Origin: Flammeovirgaceae bacterium SG7u.111
Lineage (GTDB): Bacteria > Bacteroidota > Bacteroidia > Cytophagales > Flammeovirgaceae
Assembly (NCBI GenBank): GCA_034044135.1
Contig: CP139021.1
Coordinates: 6,300,001-6,364,000 of the forward strand
DNA length: 64,000 bases
Reading direction: 5' to 3'
The position numbers and the translations under genes are program-made. Positions 1-8,959 of this stretch are shown here, piece after piece; position 1 is the first letter of the stretch, and each line of letters starts with the position of its first letter. The notes beneath the pieces are model-generated. The model had not been told where the DNA came from, ran no database searches, and worked only from the letters and a program-made list of their open reading frames with translations.

Positions 1-249
1 ATCAAACCCCGTTTCAAACAATAAATGAGTGATATTTTCACCCTCTTTTACATTATCAAAAAGGTATTTTGTCTGATTTGTATGAATATCAAAAACAGCA
101 ATATTATGTGCTTTTTCAAAATCAAATACATCTTCTTTATTGGAAATAAGGCCTTTCGGTTTTTTCCTGTGGAGAGACAAATAAAATCGACCGCGCCGTT
201 GATCTGTTTCTTCAGTAATAGAAGATTGTCGAAAATTCATGCTTTTCAT
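1..249 (-). CDS. Hypothetical protein, 5' part only
   Basis: An open frame reads leftwards from an ATG at 247-249 for 83 codons without a stop and leaves the window at base 1, so only the N-terminus is present. The protein begins MKSMNFRQSS and is basic and hydrophilic at first (RRGRFYLSLHRKKP), then contains AHNIAVFDIHTNQTKYLFD and ends GENITHLLFETGFD. No signal peptide or membrane segment is visible in this part. A TAGTTTTG box lies 44-51 bases upstream of the start, which supports it as a real gene. I do not recognise the family and assign no function. A second ATG three codons downstream is an alternative start. Confidence 0.55.
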   Translation of the reverse strand, partial: MKSMNFRQSSITEETDQRRGRFYLSLHRKKPKGLISNKEDVFDFEKAHNIAVFDIHTNQTKYLFDNVKEGENITHLLFETGFD

Positions 250-292
250 ATACTTTTTCTCTAAGAAACTGTCTAAAGTAAAATATGCCTTG

Positions 293-300
293 CAAAACTA
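293..300 (-). promoter_or_regulatory. Candidate -7 box for the left-edge gene
   Basis: The minus strand reads TAGTTTTG, a full match to the Bacteroidota -7 consensus TAnnTTTG. It would give a leader of about 35-40 nt before the ATG at 249. No good -33 TTTG is seen at the expected distance, so this rests on one box. Confidence 0.4.
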
Positions 301-453
301 CACTGTGAAAAAGTCCAGTACTAGAGAGTACCTAACTGTTATAAGTAACTCTCACTATGCACAAAATAGCTTAGCTAGTGTGAAATATGTACTAAAATCT
401 AGTTTACAGCATATCAAAAACAAGGCATTTAATTCTTTTGTGAATAGTTTAGC

Positions 454-1236
454 CTAGTTGCAAACGGCTTTCTTTTCTTCAATCAACCCAGTAATTGCAT
501 CCCATAGCCGAATTCTTTGTTGTAGTGCTTGTCTTGCCACAGTCAGTGTTTCCTCCCATTTAAGCTCATCTGAACCGCATAATTCGGATACCATCCGAAG
601 AGATAACGGTCCATGTTCATCTCCATCGAGTTCGATATGCCTTTCTAGGTAATATACCAGCTTGTTGTATTTCTTATTTTCCGCATCAGCATTTTTAAGG
701 ATTTCCATAAACATATCTGGAATAAGGTCTTCCCTACCAAAGGTAAATGCAGCTGCAACCAAGTGAGGCTTTTGGATTTCTATCACCTCAAAGGTAAAAG
801 CCACAAAGTCTTTCACCCGTTTATCTATTTCCAATTTATTCAGTGCATCGTTTACAGTGTTTTCTGCTTGTAGGTATCCTATAAACCTTTGGATATCACT
901 TGTATTGGCATCCAACTGTCTCATTGCATCGAGGTACATTTCAAAATGGCTTTTGGGTTCTCCAAATTCATTGACATCACTTTCTTCTCCATGGACAATC
1001 TCGTTGATAAACCTAGCGAGGGTTGGGTTGTTTTTGGGAGTCCAAGGCAACGTAACATTTGTCAACTGTAATTGAAGTGATTTTAGCAAAGACATAAAAT
1101 CCCATACCGCATAGACATGGTTTTCCATGAAAATCTTTATATCGTCTATACTTTCCAGGTTTTTATACAGTTTGTGTGTGCGTAACTTTGCTCTTAGTTC
1201 AGTTATTTCTGATTCTATATAATCAATTTTACTCAT
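454..1236 (-). CDS. DUF3050 family protein (heme-oxygenase-like fold)
   Basis: The 260-residue protein is soluble, acidic and mostly helical, with no signal peptide. Its content fits the DUF3050 family: an early [20 protein letters not shown] segment, the phrase [16 protein letters not shown], conserved histidines and glutamates ([21 protein letters not shown]) and a C-terminal RIRLWDAI helix. The family is predicted to adopt an all-helical heme-oxygenase/TENA-like fold, and its biochemical role is not established. The frame can be extended to a TTG at 1266, but the ATG at 1236 starts at the family-like MSKIDYIES sequence, so I chose it. The gene stands alone, followed by a 204-base gap before the left-edge gene. 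Confidence 0.75.
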   Translation of the reverse strand: MSKIDYIESEITELRAKLRTHKLYKNLESIDDIKIFMENHVYAVWDFMSLLKSLQLQLTNVTLPWTPKNNPTLARFINEIVHGEESDVNEFGEPKSHFEMYLDAMRQLDANTSDIQRFIGYLQAENTVNDALNKLEIDKRVKDFVAFTFEVIEIQKPHLVAAAFTFGREDLIPDMFMEILKNADAENKKYNKLVYYLERHIELDGDEHGPLSLRMVSELCGSDELKWEETLTVARQALQQRIRLWDAITGLIEEKKAVCN

Positions 1237-1390
1237 GCAGTTTATTGTTTTGTTAGTGATAATCAAGTTAGCATTTGTCTATTTTTCCCTAAATCTACGA
1301 GATAAAAGCATATTTTCAGCCCTAGTAAAACAGGATTCAAATATCTTTGTTTGAGTCTTTCCTAAAACAAGGATGAGAAGCTAGGTCTGA

Positions 1391-1427
1391 AAAACAAAAA
1401 ATCACCAAGGAATATCCTTGGTGATTT
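1391..1427 (-). terminator. Rho-independent terminator of the starch operon
   Basis: Perfect 13-base arms at 1399-1411 and 1415-1427 (AAATCACCAAGGA and its complement) enclose a 3-base loop. On the minus strand the hairpin is followed by a T-rich tract. It lies about 70 bases past the GH31 stop codon and so ends the leftward starch operon. Confidence 0.9.
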
Positions 1428-1498
1428 GCTCAATTTGAAAGTTCAACCTTTTTCAAAAGGTTTTCTATATACACCTTATGAATATGAAATTGAATTTC

Positions 1499-4024
1499 TT
1501 ACTCTAATTCAAAACGCTTTTCTTGCTTGTTGGGCAGTTCTATAGTGCGGATAAACACCTCACTAGAAGTTGGCTGCAACCATACAGATTCTGTACTATT
1601 TTGAAGGGCTTCGTGGCTCTCTACTTTCTTCAATTCTTTGCCATTGAGCTTCACACTTTGCAAGAACTTCTCGGTCACTACTTGCAGCTCTAGCTGGCGA
1701 CTTTCATTTTTTTCTTCGCCCATTCCCTCAGCAGCATGAACCATTAGGGATATTTTTTCACCTGTTATTTGCTGCTCAATTTTGGTAGTGGAAAATGCCC
1801 CGTCTTGGTAGCTCACATCCCAGCCATTGTCTTCGTAAAGGGTAAAGCTTGTCGCCTTTATTGATGGAAATATTTTAACTATCAGGTCATTGCGGGTAGT
1901 ACCATCGGTTCTTCTACCGTGAGCATTCATAGTTTTGGCATCTACATAAGCCAATGGAATAATGGCTCCTTCGCGTACATAAATGGGCAACTTGAACATA
2001 CCGGCACGATAGAGTGCCACATCTTTTTTGAGCTCGCCACGGCTATTGAGCTTTTCGTGGTTGTGCCAATCATACCAAGTACCTTCAGGCAAATACACAT
2101 CTCTTGTTTTGCGATCGTATTCTGTTTCTGCCACACCCATAAGGTAAGCTCCTATCATTTTTTGGTCGAAAATATCAGCTACGCTAGAGTCTGCTTGAAA
2201 ATAGCACACCAAGGGAGCGATTACCGGATCGGCTTCTTGTGCCGCTTTGAAAGCCAAGGAATAATAATAGGGCATCATGGCATATCGCTGGCGGGCATTT
2301 GACAAATTGCTGGCAAAATCCCCTACTCTATCGGGTGCTGTCTCAAAATTATTCTTGAGGTTTTGAGCATGAGGCCTTACGGGCACATCGAACAGCATGG
2401 CATAAGCAAACCATTTGGTGTAGAGTTCGTCATAAGGTTTTCCCTCGTCGTTGATATGTCTATGAAAACCACCCAAATCTGCCCCATAATAATCTATACC
2501 CGAAAAGGACATGTTGGTTTGGTTCATGGCATGGGCAGTGAGGCTGATCATTTTGGTGCCAATATCAGCAGACCACATAGCTGAGCCATAGCGCTGGATA
2601 CCCGAGATGCCCGAACGAGACATAATGAACGGACGCTGGCTTATGCCGTTACGCTTGTAGCCATCAAAAATACTTTTTATCCAAAGGATATTGTAAATAT
2701 TATGAGCCTCTTTTTGGGTTTTTCCTCCCATGTAAATTGCGTCGGCATTGTACACTTCTGGCTCACCTAAATCTGTCCAGTGACCAAGCACGCCATCTTC
2801 TATCAATGCTTTTCTGCGATGGTCAAATACGTATTTCCCAGTTTCAGGATTGATATAATCAAACATTCCACCACTGCCCCACCACGATTGCTCGGGAAAA
2901 AGCATAGCTGAACTTTCATCTGTGCTCGCAACCAATAATCCTTTGGATTTAAACTCTTGATAGTCTGGCAGTTTCTGGTCTACATAAGGCTCTTCTATGA
3001 GCATAACCCCGACCCCGTAATCTTTTTCTAGCTGTGAAAGCTTGCCTTTAGGATCTGGATAGGTTTCGGTATCCCAGGTTAGGCTGCCCATATGTGAGTC
3101 GTCGCCCTCGTTGCCTATTCCCCCAAACCACTGCAAATCCATCACAAAGCCATCGAGGGGAAACTCGTTCTTTTTAAGGGAAACAAGCTTGCTGTCTAGC
3201 TCATCCCAATCGTCAAACCCGTATTCAGACACCCACATTCCAAACATCTTTTTGGGAGGAATGGTTGGGTGACCAGTCAACTCTAAATAATCTTTACGAA
3301 GATCGAGCAAGTCTTCTCCAGACATGAAATAATAGCTTGTGTTTCCTCCAGAATGATCTACTTTCCAAGTATCCTCTGCAGTAAAATCCCAAACATGTTT
3401 GAAAGTATTGTCGAGAAAAATAGCGTAGTTTTCATGCCCTGCACCGTTCATGGCGTACATAACAGGAAACTGCGAGTTGCCATTGCAGCCACCATCCCAC
3501 CAAGCCATTACATTTCCGAACTCATTGCCTTCCCTCACTTTTCCATTGTAAGAAAGCTGACTGTAGCCCTCATTGGTAAACTGCTGGCCCAAACCATACA
3601 CCTTAAGGTCAGCTGGGCAAGTGGCTACTAAGCCTTGCAGCCCCTCTTTCCTACTTGGAGAAATGGAGGTTAATTCTACCCAGCTTTTAGTCTTATCAAT
3701 AAAAGAAACTTCAAACGTTTCTGAGTTTATGATCAGTTTCAGGTCATTTGTTTCGATAATATCCTTTTCTCCTTTCTTGTAAAAGGAAACTGTTTTTGCT
3801 CCCTTATAGTCGGTTTTGGCAACCATGACAGAAGCGTTTTGTGGCAAGGTAAAGCTATCTCCATAGTGATATTGTACATTTACCAAATCGTCGTCCAGCA
3901 GTTCAATGTAAAGATGGGTATCTGCATTGGAAAAATTGAAGACTTTACTGGGTGTTTCTTCCCCACCTCTTTTGCAGGAAGCCAAACAGAAAATGGCCAC
4001 TGCAAAGAATAGTATTTTTTTCAT
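1499..4024 (-). CDS. GH31 alpha-glucosidase, lipoprotein
   Basis: This 841-residue lipoprotein has a signal peptide ending in the lipobox LASC, which makes Cys17 the lipid anchor. It would hydrolyse alpha-glucosidic bonds of maltooligosaccharides to glucose in the periplasm or on the cell surface. Visible features are an N-terminal beta-rich galactose-mutarotase-like region, a TIM barrel with the nucleophile motif GHWTDLGEPE near residue 416 and the acid/base motif MWSADIG near 484, and a C-terminal DUF5110-type beta domain around FTLYEDNGWDV near 725. Family members normally place these two aspartates about 65 residues apart, as here. There is no strongly acidic export signal after the cysteine, so a periplasmic location is more likely. 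It is the last gene of the starch operon, 47 bases after the amylase. Specificity among alpha-glucosidase, alpha-xylosidase and related GH31 activities is inferred from context. Confidence 0.88.
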   Translation of the reverse strand: MKKILFFAVAIFCLASCKRGGEETPSKVFNFSNADTHLYIELLDDDLVNVQYHYGDSFTLPQNASVMVAKTDYKGAKTVSFYKKGEKDIIETNDLKLIINSETFEVSFIDKTKSWVELTSISPSRKEGLQGLVATCPADLKVYGLGQQFTNEGYSQLSYNGKVREGNEFGNVMAWWDGGCNGNSQFPVMYAMNGAGHENYAIFLDNTFKHVWDFTAEDTWKVDHSGGNTSYYFMSGEDLLDLRKDYLELTGHPTIPPKKMFGMWVSEYGFDDWDELDSKLVSLKKNEFPLDGFVMDLQWFGGIGNEGDDSHMGSLTWDTETYPDPKGKLSQLEKDYGVGVMLIEEPYVDQKLPDYQEFKSKGLLVASTDESSAMLFPEQSWWGSGGMFDYINPETGKYVFDHRRKALIEDGVLGHWTDLGEPEVYNADAIYMGGKTQKEAHNIYNILWIKSIFDGYKRNGISQRPFIMSRSGISGIQRYGSAMWSADIGTKMISLTAHAMNQTNMSFSGIDYYGADLGGFHRHINDEGKPYDELYTKWFAYAMLFDVPVRPHAQNLKNNFETAPDRVGDFASNLSNARQRYAMMPYYYSLAFKAAQEADPVIAPLVCYFQADSSVADIFDQKMIGAYLMGVAETEYDRKTRDVYLPEGTWYDWHNHEKLNSRGELKKDVALYRAGMFKLPIYVREGAIIPLAYVDAKTMNAHGRRTDGTTRNDLIVKIFPSIKATSFTLYEDNGWDVSYQDGAFSTTKIEQQITGEKISLMVHAAEGMGEEKNESRQLELQVVTEKFLQSVKLNGKELKKVESHEALQNSTESVWLQPTSSEVFIRTIELPNKQEKRFELE

Positions 4025-4071
4025 TTCAGCTCAAGCTTAATTCTTATAAATAATTTCCTTTATGAAGTCCT

Positions 4072-7000
4072 TTATTGCTTCAAGACTTTCTTTGAAATAG
4101 TCGATTTGCTGTTGTGAATATTGATAAGGTATAGCCCGCTAGCTAAGTCTGACATATCTATTTTCAGTTCCTTTGCCCCTGGTTGCAGGTAAATTGTTTG
4201 AATATTTTCCCCTTTGAGGTCTGTCAGTTTTACGTATAAGACTTTTGCAGATTCATCGAGGACCAATAGATAAGTAATGTTTGTTACAGGATTAGGATAT
4301 ACTATAAAAGCCTTGCTTAGCTCTTCTTTGCTCAAGGCGAGTGGCTCTTCGGTAGTAATGGTCTCAGAGTACTCCGAATCTTTGAAACTTCCTTTTGCTT
4401 TTACTCGGTAATAAAACTGTCCAAATTTCACCGCTGCATCGGTATAGGTTTGTGCATTTATTTGCAAATCGGCAATTTGCTCAAACGTAGCCCCTTCATC
4501 GGCCGAACGCTCCACCACGTATCCTACTTCCGAGTTGGAATTGTCCATCCAGTTGAGATCAACACCTGTAGGCGAAGTAGGAGCGGCTTTTAGCTCCGTT
4601 GGCTTGGCTAAACTCAGCTTGAAGGGAACAGGGTTTCCTTCTACAGCAGTAGCCAGTTTTTTGTTGGTAAAGATATGAAACTCCCCTGGGGCAAGTGTCA
4701 CTGTTTCTTCCAAGTCGGTTACTTCAAGCGAGTCTCCTGAGAAATAATCATACCATTTCCCCGTACTGATAAACTGAGGATTCACCACCGACTTTCCAGT
4801 ACCAAAATTGGCTACAACACTCATTTTTAGGGATTCGTGTTCCAAGTTTATCCACTTGGTATTTCCAGAAGGATCCCAAGTAAATGTCCCATTGTTGAAA
4901 GCTTCTGCCTGCGATTTTTTGAGGTGGATAAGGCTGCGGTACGTATCAAACAACTTCCTTTTTTGAGGGTCGTCGAGGTACTCCCATTTAAGTGGTTTCA
5001 CACCGGTTCTTCCATTATAATCAATGGAAATATCGTATCCGTATTCGCCAAACTGCCAGATCATTTTCGGCCCTGGAATGGTAAAAAAGAAGCTTGCCGC
5101 TAATTTCATCCGATCTAGTGCCGTAGCCGTGTCCCGTACATTATAATCTCCCGAAGAATTTCCATAGTTCAATGCTTCGTACATTTGGCGCTCTTCATCG
5201 TGGCTTTCCATGTAGCTCACCAAGTTCAGGTCATCCCAACCTCTTTCTTTGGCATAACCCCATTTCAAATCTGCACTTTTACCCAAAATCACATCTTTGT
5301 AGTTGAAATGCATATTTCCCCACAGCATCATCCCATAATCTGCCAATTCCTTTTCCTCGTCGTTGTCGGCCAAATGCTCTAAAATAACCAAAGCATCAGC
5401 TTTTTGAGCCCAAACCACATCTGCCAAACGCTTCAAGTTTCTCACCCGGTCGGCATCGTATTTCCCTCCCCATTCGTCGTCAGCAATAGTTTTAGGATTG
5501 TTGGAAAAACCTTTAGTAAAATCGAGACGGTAGCCATCGAAATGAAATTCTCTCAGCCAATACACCAAAATGCTGTCCATAAGACCTTTGGTACTGGCAC
5601 TTTCGTGGTTGAAATCCGAGCCCCATTGCAAGCCTGTATTTTCAAAATTAGATTGCTCATTGTACCAAGGGCTGTTTGCCGCAGGTCGGTTTTCCTTAGC
5701 ATTCCAATACAACTTTGCCCAAGGCGAAGAGTTGTACGAATGATTCAGTACCATATCCATCAGCACCAACATGTCCCGTTTGTGGCATTCGTCTATCAGC
5801 ATTTTGAGTGCTTCGCGAGGACCGTAATATTTGTCGGCAGCGAAGCAAAAATTAGGATTATAGCCCCAGCTGAGGTTTCCCTCAAACTCGTTCACGGGCA
5901 TTAGCTCAATCGCATTTACCCCCAAACTGTCCAAATAATCCAACCTATCTATAACGGACAGGTAACTATGTCCTTTGTCAAAATCTCGGATAAGTAATTC
6001 GTAAATCACCAAATCGCTGTTGGCAGGCTTGGTAAATCCGTCGTGCTTCCACTCAAACTCGTCCTGCCCCGTTCTCAATACCGAAGCTCTAAATTGGGTT
6101 TTTCCTTCTGGGTACTTCACCAAGCCAGAATAAGTCTCTTCGGTAATGTATTTGTCTTCCCACGGATCGCTTACCTGCTCAGTAAAAGGATCGGCAATTC
6201 TCAATTCTTCATCTACCAAAAACTGGAACACGTAGTCTTTCCCAGCAACCAACCCGTCTATTTCCAACCAAAAAAACTTATCGTCTTTTTTCATAGAATA
6301 GGCTGGCGAAGGCGTCCAATCGTTGAAATCGCCAATGGCATACACGGAAGATTTGCCCGGAGCTTCCAAGACCAAAACCGCTTTCGAATCATCCGTTGCG
6401 TTGTAATTCACCCCAGGTTTTACACCTGCGGGCAACGGAGCTTCGTCCACATCAGCTCGGGTAATGTAACTGAAAGTCACCGTATCGGCTTCTTCACCTG
6501 CTGTAGCTATAATGGCAATATCGTTTTTCCCTTCAGATGTTACGCTTTCTTGGTATGAATATTCGTTGGAAGGAGTAACCGTTGTTTCTACCAAACTTTG
6601 GTTTCGGTACAATGAAAAAACGGCATCTTTAGAGCTCGCTGCAGAAATGGAAATTTGCTCGTTTAGATCAACAAATAGCAATTGGGAAAGAGGAGTTAAT
6701 AGATTCAGCTCCAGCTTATCCGACGTATAAAGATCTACAAAAATATCTGACCCGTTGGGGTCTTTTCCCTCGGCACAATTGTTACTTGCCCCATCAAAAC
6801 CTCCACAAGGTCCCTCTTCCCGAAACACCATGCTCAAGCGGTATACCGTAGCATCGGCAGGCAAGCCCGCTGCGGCAAAATAGGTACGAGGGGTAATAAT
6901 AATCTGCCATTTCTCATCGCCAAGAGAAGTCATTTTCCCCGAAGAATTTGGGTTGCCCCATTCGCCTACTACATGTTCCCATTCCAATCCGTTTTCTTCC

Positions 7001-7182
7001 AAAATCACACCTGCGTGCATCATCACTCCTGTAGCCCCTTCCAGTCCCGAAGCACCTTGGGTGGCATCGTAGGTAATGGTGATTTGCTCGTCGGAAGAGG
7101 GAAATAATGGGGAGACAGTTACTTGTCCCCAAGCAGTGTTTAGGGTAAGAATTGTCAGTATGAAAAGTAAAATCCGTTTCAT
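4072..7182 (-). CDS. Secreted GH13 alpha-amylase with type IX sorting domain
   Basis: This 1036-residue enzyme would cut starch or related alpha-glucans outside the cell. In order it has a signal peptide (MKRILLFILTILTLNTAWGQ), an N-terminal beta domain, a CBM48-like module with GDFNDWTPS near residue 280, and a GH13 catalytic barrel. The four conserved GH13 regions are intact: DMVLNHS (about 476), YRLDFTKGF with the nucleophile (about 553), VILEHLADN with the acid/base (about 600) and MESHDEER (about 660). A fibronectin-III-like domain follows (about 860-935), then a type-A type IX C-terminal domain opening FIVYPNPVTN and ending SKKVLKQ. The frame runs open to 7305, but the ATG at 7182 starts the signal peptide. 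Unlike Bacteroides SusG it is not a lipoprotein and should leave the cell through the type IX system. Pullulanase or neopullulanase activity is possible. Confidence 0.9.
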   Translation of the reverse strand: MKRILLFILTILTLNTAWGQVTVSPLFPSSDEQITITYDATQGASGLEGATGVMMHAGVILEENGLEWEHVVGEWGNPNSSGKMTSLGDEKWQIIITPRTYFAAAGLPADATVYRLSMVFREEGPCGGFDGASNNCAEGKDPNGSDIFVDLYTSDKLELNLLTPLSQLLFVDLNEQISISAASSKDAVFSLYRNQSLVETTVTPSNEYSYQESVTSEGKNDIAIIATAGEEADTVTFSYITRADVDEAPLPAGVKPGVNYNATDDSKAVLVLEAPGKSSVYAIGDFNDWTPSPAYSMKKDDKFFWLEIDGLVAGKDYVFQFLVDEELRIADPFTEQVSDPWEDKYITEETYSGLVKYPEGKTQFRASVLRTGQDEFEWKHDGFTKPANSDLVIYELLIRDFDKGHSYLSVIDRLDYLDSLGVNAIELMPVNEFEGNLSWGYNPNFCFAADKYYGPREALKMLIDECHKRDMLVLMDMVLNHSYNSSPWAKLYWNAKENRPAANSPWYNEQSNFENTGLQWGSDFNHESASTKGLMDSILVYWLREFHFDGYRLDFTKGFSNNPKTIADDEWGGKYDADRVRNLKRLADVVWAQKADALVILEHLADNDEEKELADYGMMLWGNMHFNYKDVILGKSADLKWGYAKERGWDDLNLVSYMESHDEERQMYEALNYGNSSGDYNVRDTATALDRMKLAASFFFTIPGPKMIWQFGEYGYDISIDYNGRTGVKPLKWEYLDDPQKRKLFDTYRSLIHLKKSQAEAFNNGTFTWDPSGNTKWINLEHESLKMSVVANFGTGKSVVNPQFISTGKWYDYFSGDSLEVTDLEETVTLAPGEFHIFTNKKLATAVEGNPVPFKLSLAKPTELKAAPTSPTGVDLNWMDNSNSEVGYVVERSADEGATFEQIADLQINAQTYTDAAVKFGQFYYRVKAKGSFKDSEYSETITTEEPLALSKEELSKAFIVYPNPVTNITYLLVLDESAKVLYVKLTDLKGENIQTIYLQPGAKELKIDMSDLASGLYLINIHNSKSTISKKVLKQ

Positions 7183-7277
7183 ATAATGATGGTTTGGAAA
7201 TAAAAAAGCTTGTTGTCTGTCGTGAAATCTATGGGGAAGTATAGCTAGGAAACCCTGTTCCATTGAAGTTAAGAAAG

Positions 7278-7300
7278 GGCACGAGCGAGACGCTCGCGCC
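7278..7300 (-). repeat. GC-rich hairpin between the SusE/F-like gene and the amylase
   Basis: Arms GGCACGAGCG (7278-7287) and CGCTCGCGCC (7291-7300) enclose AGA. Read on the transcribed minus strand the ten-base stem pairs fully, with one G-U pair. It stands out from the AT-rich surroundings and lies in the only long gap (158 bases) inside the starch operon, about 95 bases before the amylase start. No T tract follows, so it is not a standard terminator. It may be a copy of a dispersed palindromic repeat or an mRNA-processing hairpin. Confidence 0.5.
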
Positions 7301-7340
7301 AGCATTTCTAACTAACCTCTAATTTTCTAGCACCCAGCCT

Positions 7341-8930
7341 CTAGAAAGGGCAATAGCCTTCCCAAGTTTGTACCGTTCCTGTGAACGAATTGGTGCCGTC
7401 GTAGGTAAACAAACGGTTCTCCACCCCTTCGCAACCCGTATTGTCTCCATTAGGCTTTTGCTCTCCATTACCCCAAGCTGGGGCATCTGTAGTCGCTAAG
7501 AAAAATTTAAACTCTACTGATTGCCCATTGGTCATTGGAAGATAAATTTCGTAGGTAGTACCTCCTGTATTATTCATTTTCAGACCTGCCGCTTGACCAG
7601 GCTGCACCCAGTATACTACACCCAAATCACCAGTGATATAAATATCTTTATCCGTAGGAGTATCGACAGGAACATCCACGGTGAATTTCACCAAATCTTT
7701 GCCATCTGCCACACAAAAGCCTTCCCAAGTCACTACTGCACCTTCTACGGTTTGGTCAGAAAAATCACCACTGTTAAATGTAAATTTTCTGTTGTCTATT
7801 CCTTGGCATCCAGCATCATTAAACGTTTGCTCGCCACCTCCCCAGCTTGTTCCGCCATCAGGTACAAGGAAATATTTATATTCAATACCAATTCCGTCTT
7901 TGTCAGGAGTTATTATAAATGTTTTCTGGTAAACCCCGTCTTTCAATTCAAGCTTCAAAGCTTGGTTTGAACCAGGCTCTTGCCAATTACCATCAGCAAT
8001 GCCCAAGTCACCTAATGAACCTGCCAAAAATACGCCGTAACCGGCAGGAACCTCGGCAAATTGACTAAGCTTGAAGGTAAGTGCAATACCTGCTCCGTAA
8101 CGATAAAGGTCAAGATTAAAAGGCTCTTCTGCCATTTTTACTACACCTTCTGCATCCGTAGCTTTAGCCTCTACTGTCCAGATAATGGAGGCTTTGCCTT
8201 TTTCTTCAATTCCTAAATCTTTCAGAGCATCTTCTAACTGTTGGTGTGTAAGGGTAAGAGTGGTATCCTGCCCACTGTTGTCAGAAGAAAAAGAAAGAAT
8301 TGGCTCGGCAAAATCGCCACCTATGTTATCAGCTTTCCATGTGTATGTAATACCTGAACCTAGCCCCGCCTTGCTCGCTTCCCACTTTATAACGATATCT
8401 TCGTCTGCACTCGATTCCAATAAGTATAATGGTGTGTTATTTGTTGGCGTCATAAGATTAAAATCCGCCAATGTTTCGCGGTAGCGCACGATAGTAACTG
8501 GTGAAGGACCTGATATTTTAGTTATTTCACCGTTACTTGCCCTTACTCCCCAGTCCAAAGATGCTTCACCACCTTCAGCAACACCCAAATTTTTGAGTGC
8601 TTCTTGCAATTGTGCATGTGTAAAGGTGATTTGCGTTGCTGTATTATCATTGTCGGAAGGAAGTTCCAGTACAGGAGCTTCCAAATCGCCACCTTCTGTA
8701 ACCGCTAACCAAGTATAGCTTACAGGAGAATCAAAACCTGAACGGGCTTGGTTCCATTGAACAACTATTGGTTCGTCTGGGGTCAAAGGGTTCAATTCTA
8801 CCCTTCCCGTTGGCACTTCTATGAGGGAAAAATCCCTCAAACTTTCTAGCCCTGAGCCTACAAACTGCTCTTGGTCACACGACGAAATGAGACCTGCTAG
8901 AACAAATAAGAATATGATATATTTTTTCAT
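7341..8930 (-). CDS. SusE/SusF-like starch-binding outer-membrane lipoprotein
   Basis: A 529-residue lipoprotein with signal peptide and lipobox ISSC. Two tandem Ig-like SusE modules come first; each carries a VSYTW/ITYTW core and a THAQLQEAL/THQQLEDAL segment. Two C-terminal modules follow; the first carries FLAGSLG...GNWQ and the second ITGDLG...YWVQ. They end alike, in WGGGEQTFND/WGNGEQKPNG and then AVVTWEGFC/TVQTWEGYC. The tandem modules resemble SusE/SusF starch-binding domains, which hold starch or maltooligosaccharide at the cell surface and deliver it to SusC/SusD. The residues after the cysteine (DQEQ) are partly acidic, compatible with surface display. The frame opens with a TTG at 8936, but I chose the ATG at 8930. 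Binding specificity is inferred from the linked amylase. Confidence 0.85.
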   Translation of the reverse strand: MKKYIIFLFVLAGLISSCDQEQFVGSGLESLRDFSLIEVPTGRVELNPLTPDEPIVVQWNQARSGFDSPVSYTWLAVTEGGDLEAPVLELPSDNDNTATQITFTHAQLQEALKNLGVAEGGEASLDWGVRASNGEITKISGPSPVTIVRYRETLADFNLMTPTNNTPLYLLESSADEDIVIKWEASKAGLGSGITYTWKADNIGGDFAEPILSFSSDNSGQDTTLTLTHQQLEDALKDLGIEEKGKASIIWTVEAKATDAEGVVKMAEEPFNLDLYRYGAGIALTFKLSQFAEVPAGYGVFLAGSLGDLGIADGNWQEPGSNQALKLELKDGVYQKTFIITPDKDGIGIEYKYFLVPDGGTSWGGGEQTFNDAGCQGIDNRKFTFNSGDFSDQTVEGAVVTWEGFCVADGKDLVKFTVDVPVDTPTDKDIYITGDLGVVYWVQPGQAAGLKMNNTGGTTYEIYLPMTNGQSVEFKFFLATTDAPAWGNGEQKPNGDNTGCEGVENRLFTYDGTNSFTGTVQTWEGYCPF

Positions 8931-8959
8931 TTTCAAAAAGGTCTTTTTGTTGAGAAATC

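Noticed and set aside
25-457. Two plus-strand frames at the left edge
   Set aside because: The minus-strand partial gene with a promoter box is the better explanation for 1-249, and 250-453 has no coding character.
1334-1357. Imperfect inverted repeat GATTCAAA/TTTGAGTC upstream of the DUF3050 gene
   Set aside because: Eight-base arms with a mismatch in AT-rich sequence are within chance expectation.
5404-5904. Long open frame (166 codons) on the plus strand inside the amylase gene
   Set aside because: Antisense shadow of a strongly supported GH13 gene; no recognisable domain, no promoter or start context.
6043-6558. 171-codon plus-strand frame inside the amylase gene
   Set aside because: Antisense shadow; composition reflects the codons of the gene on the other strand.
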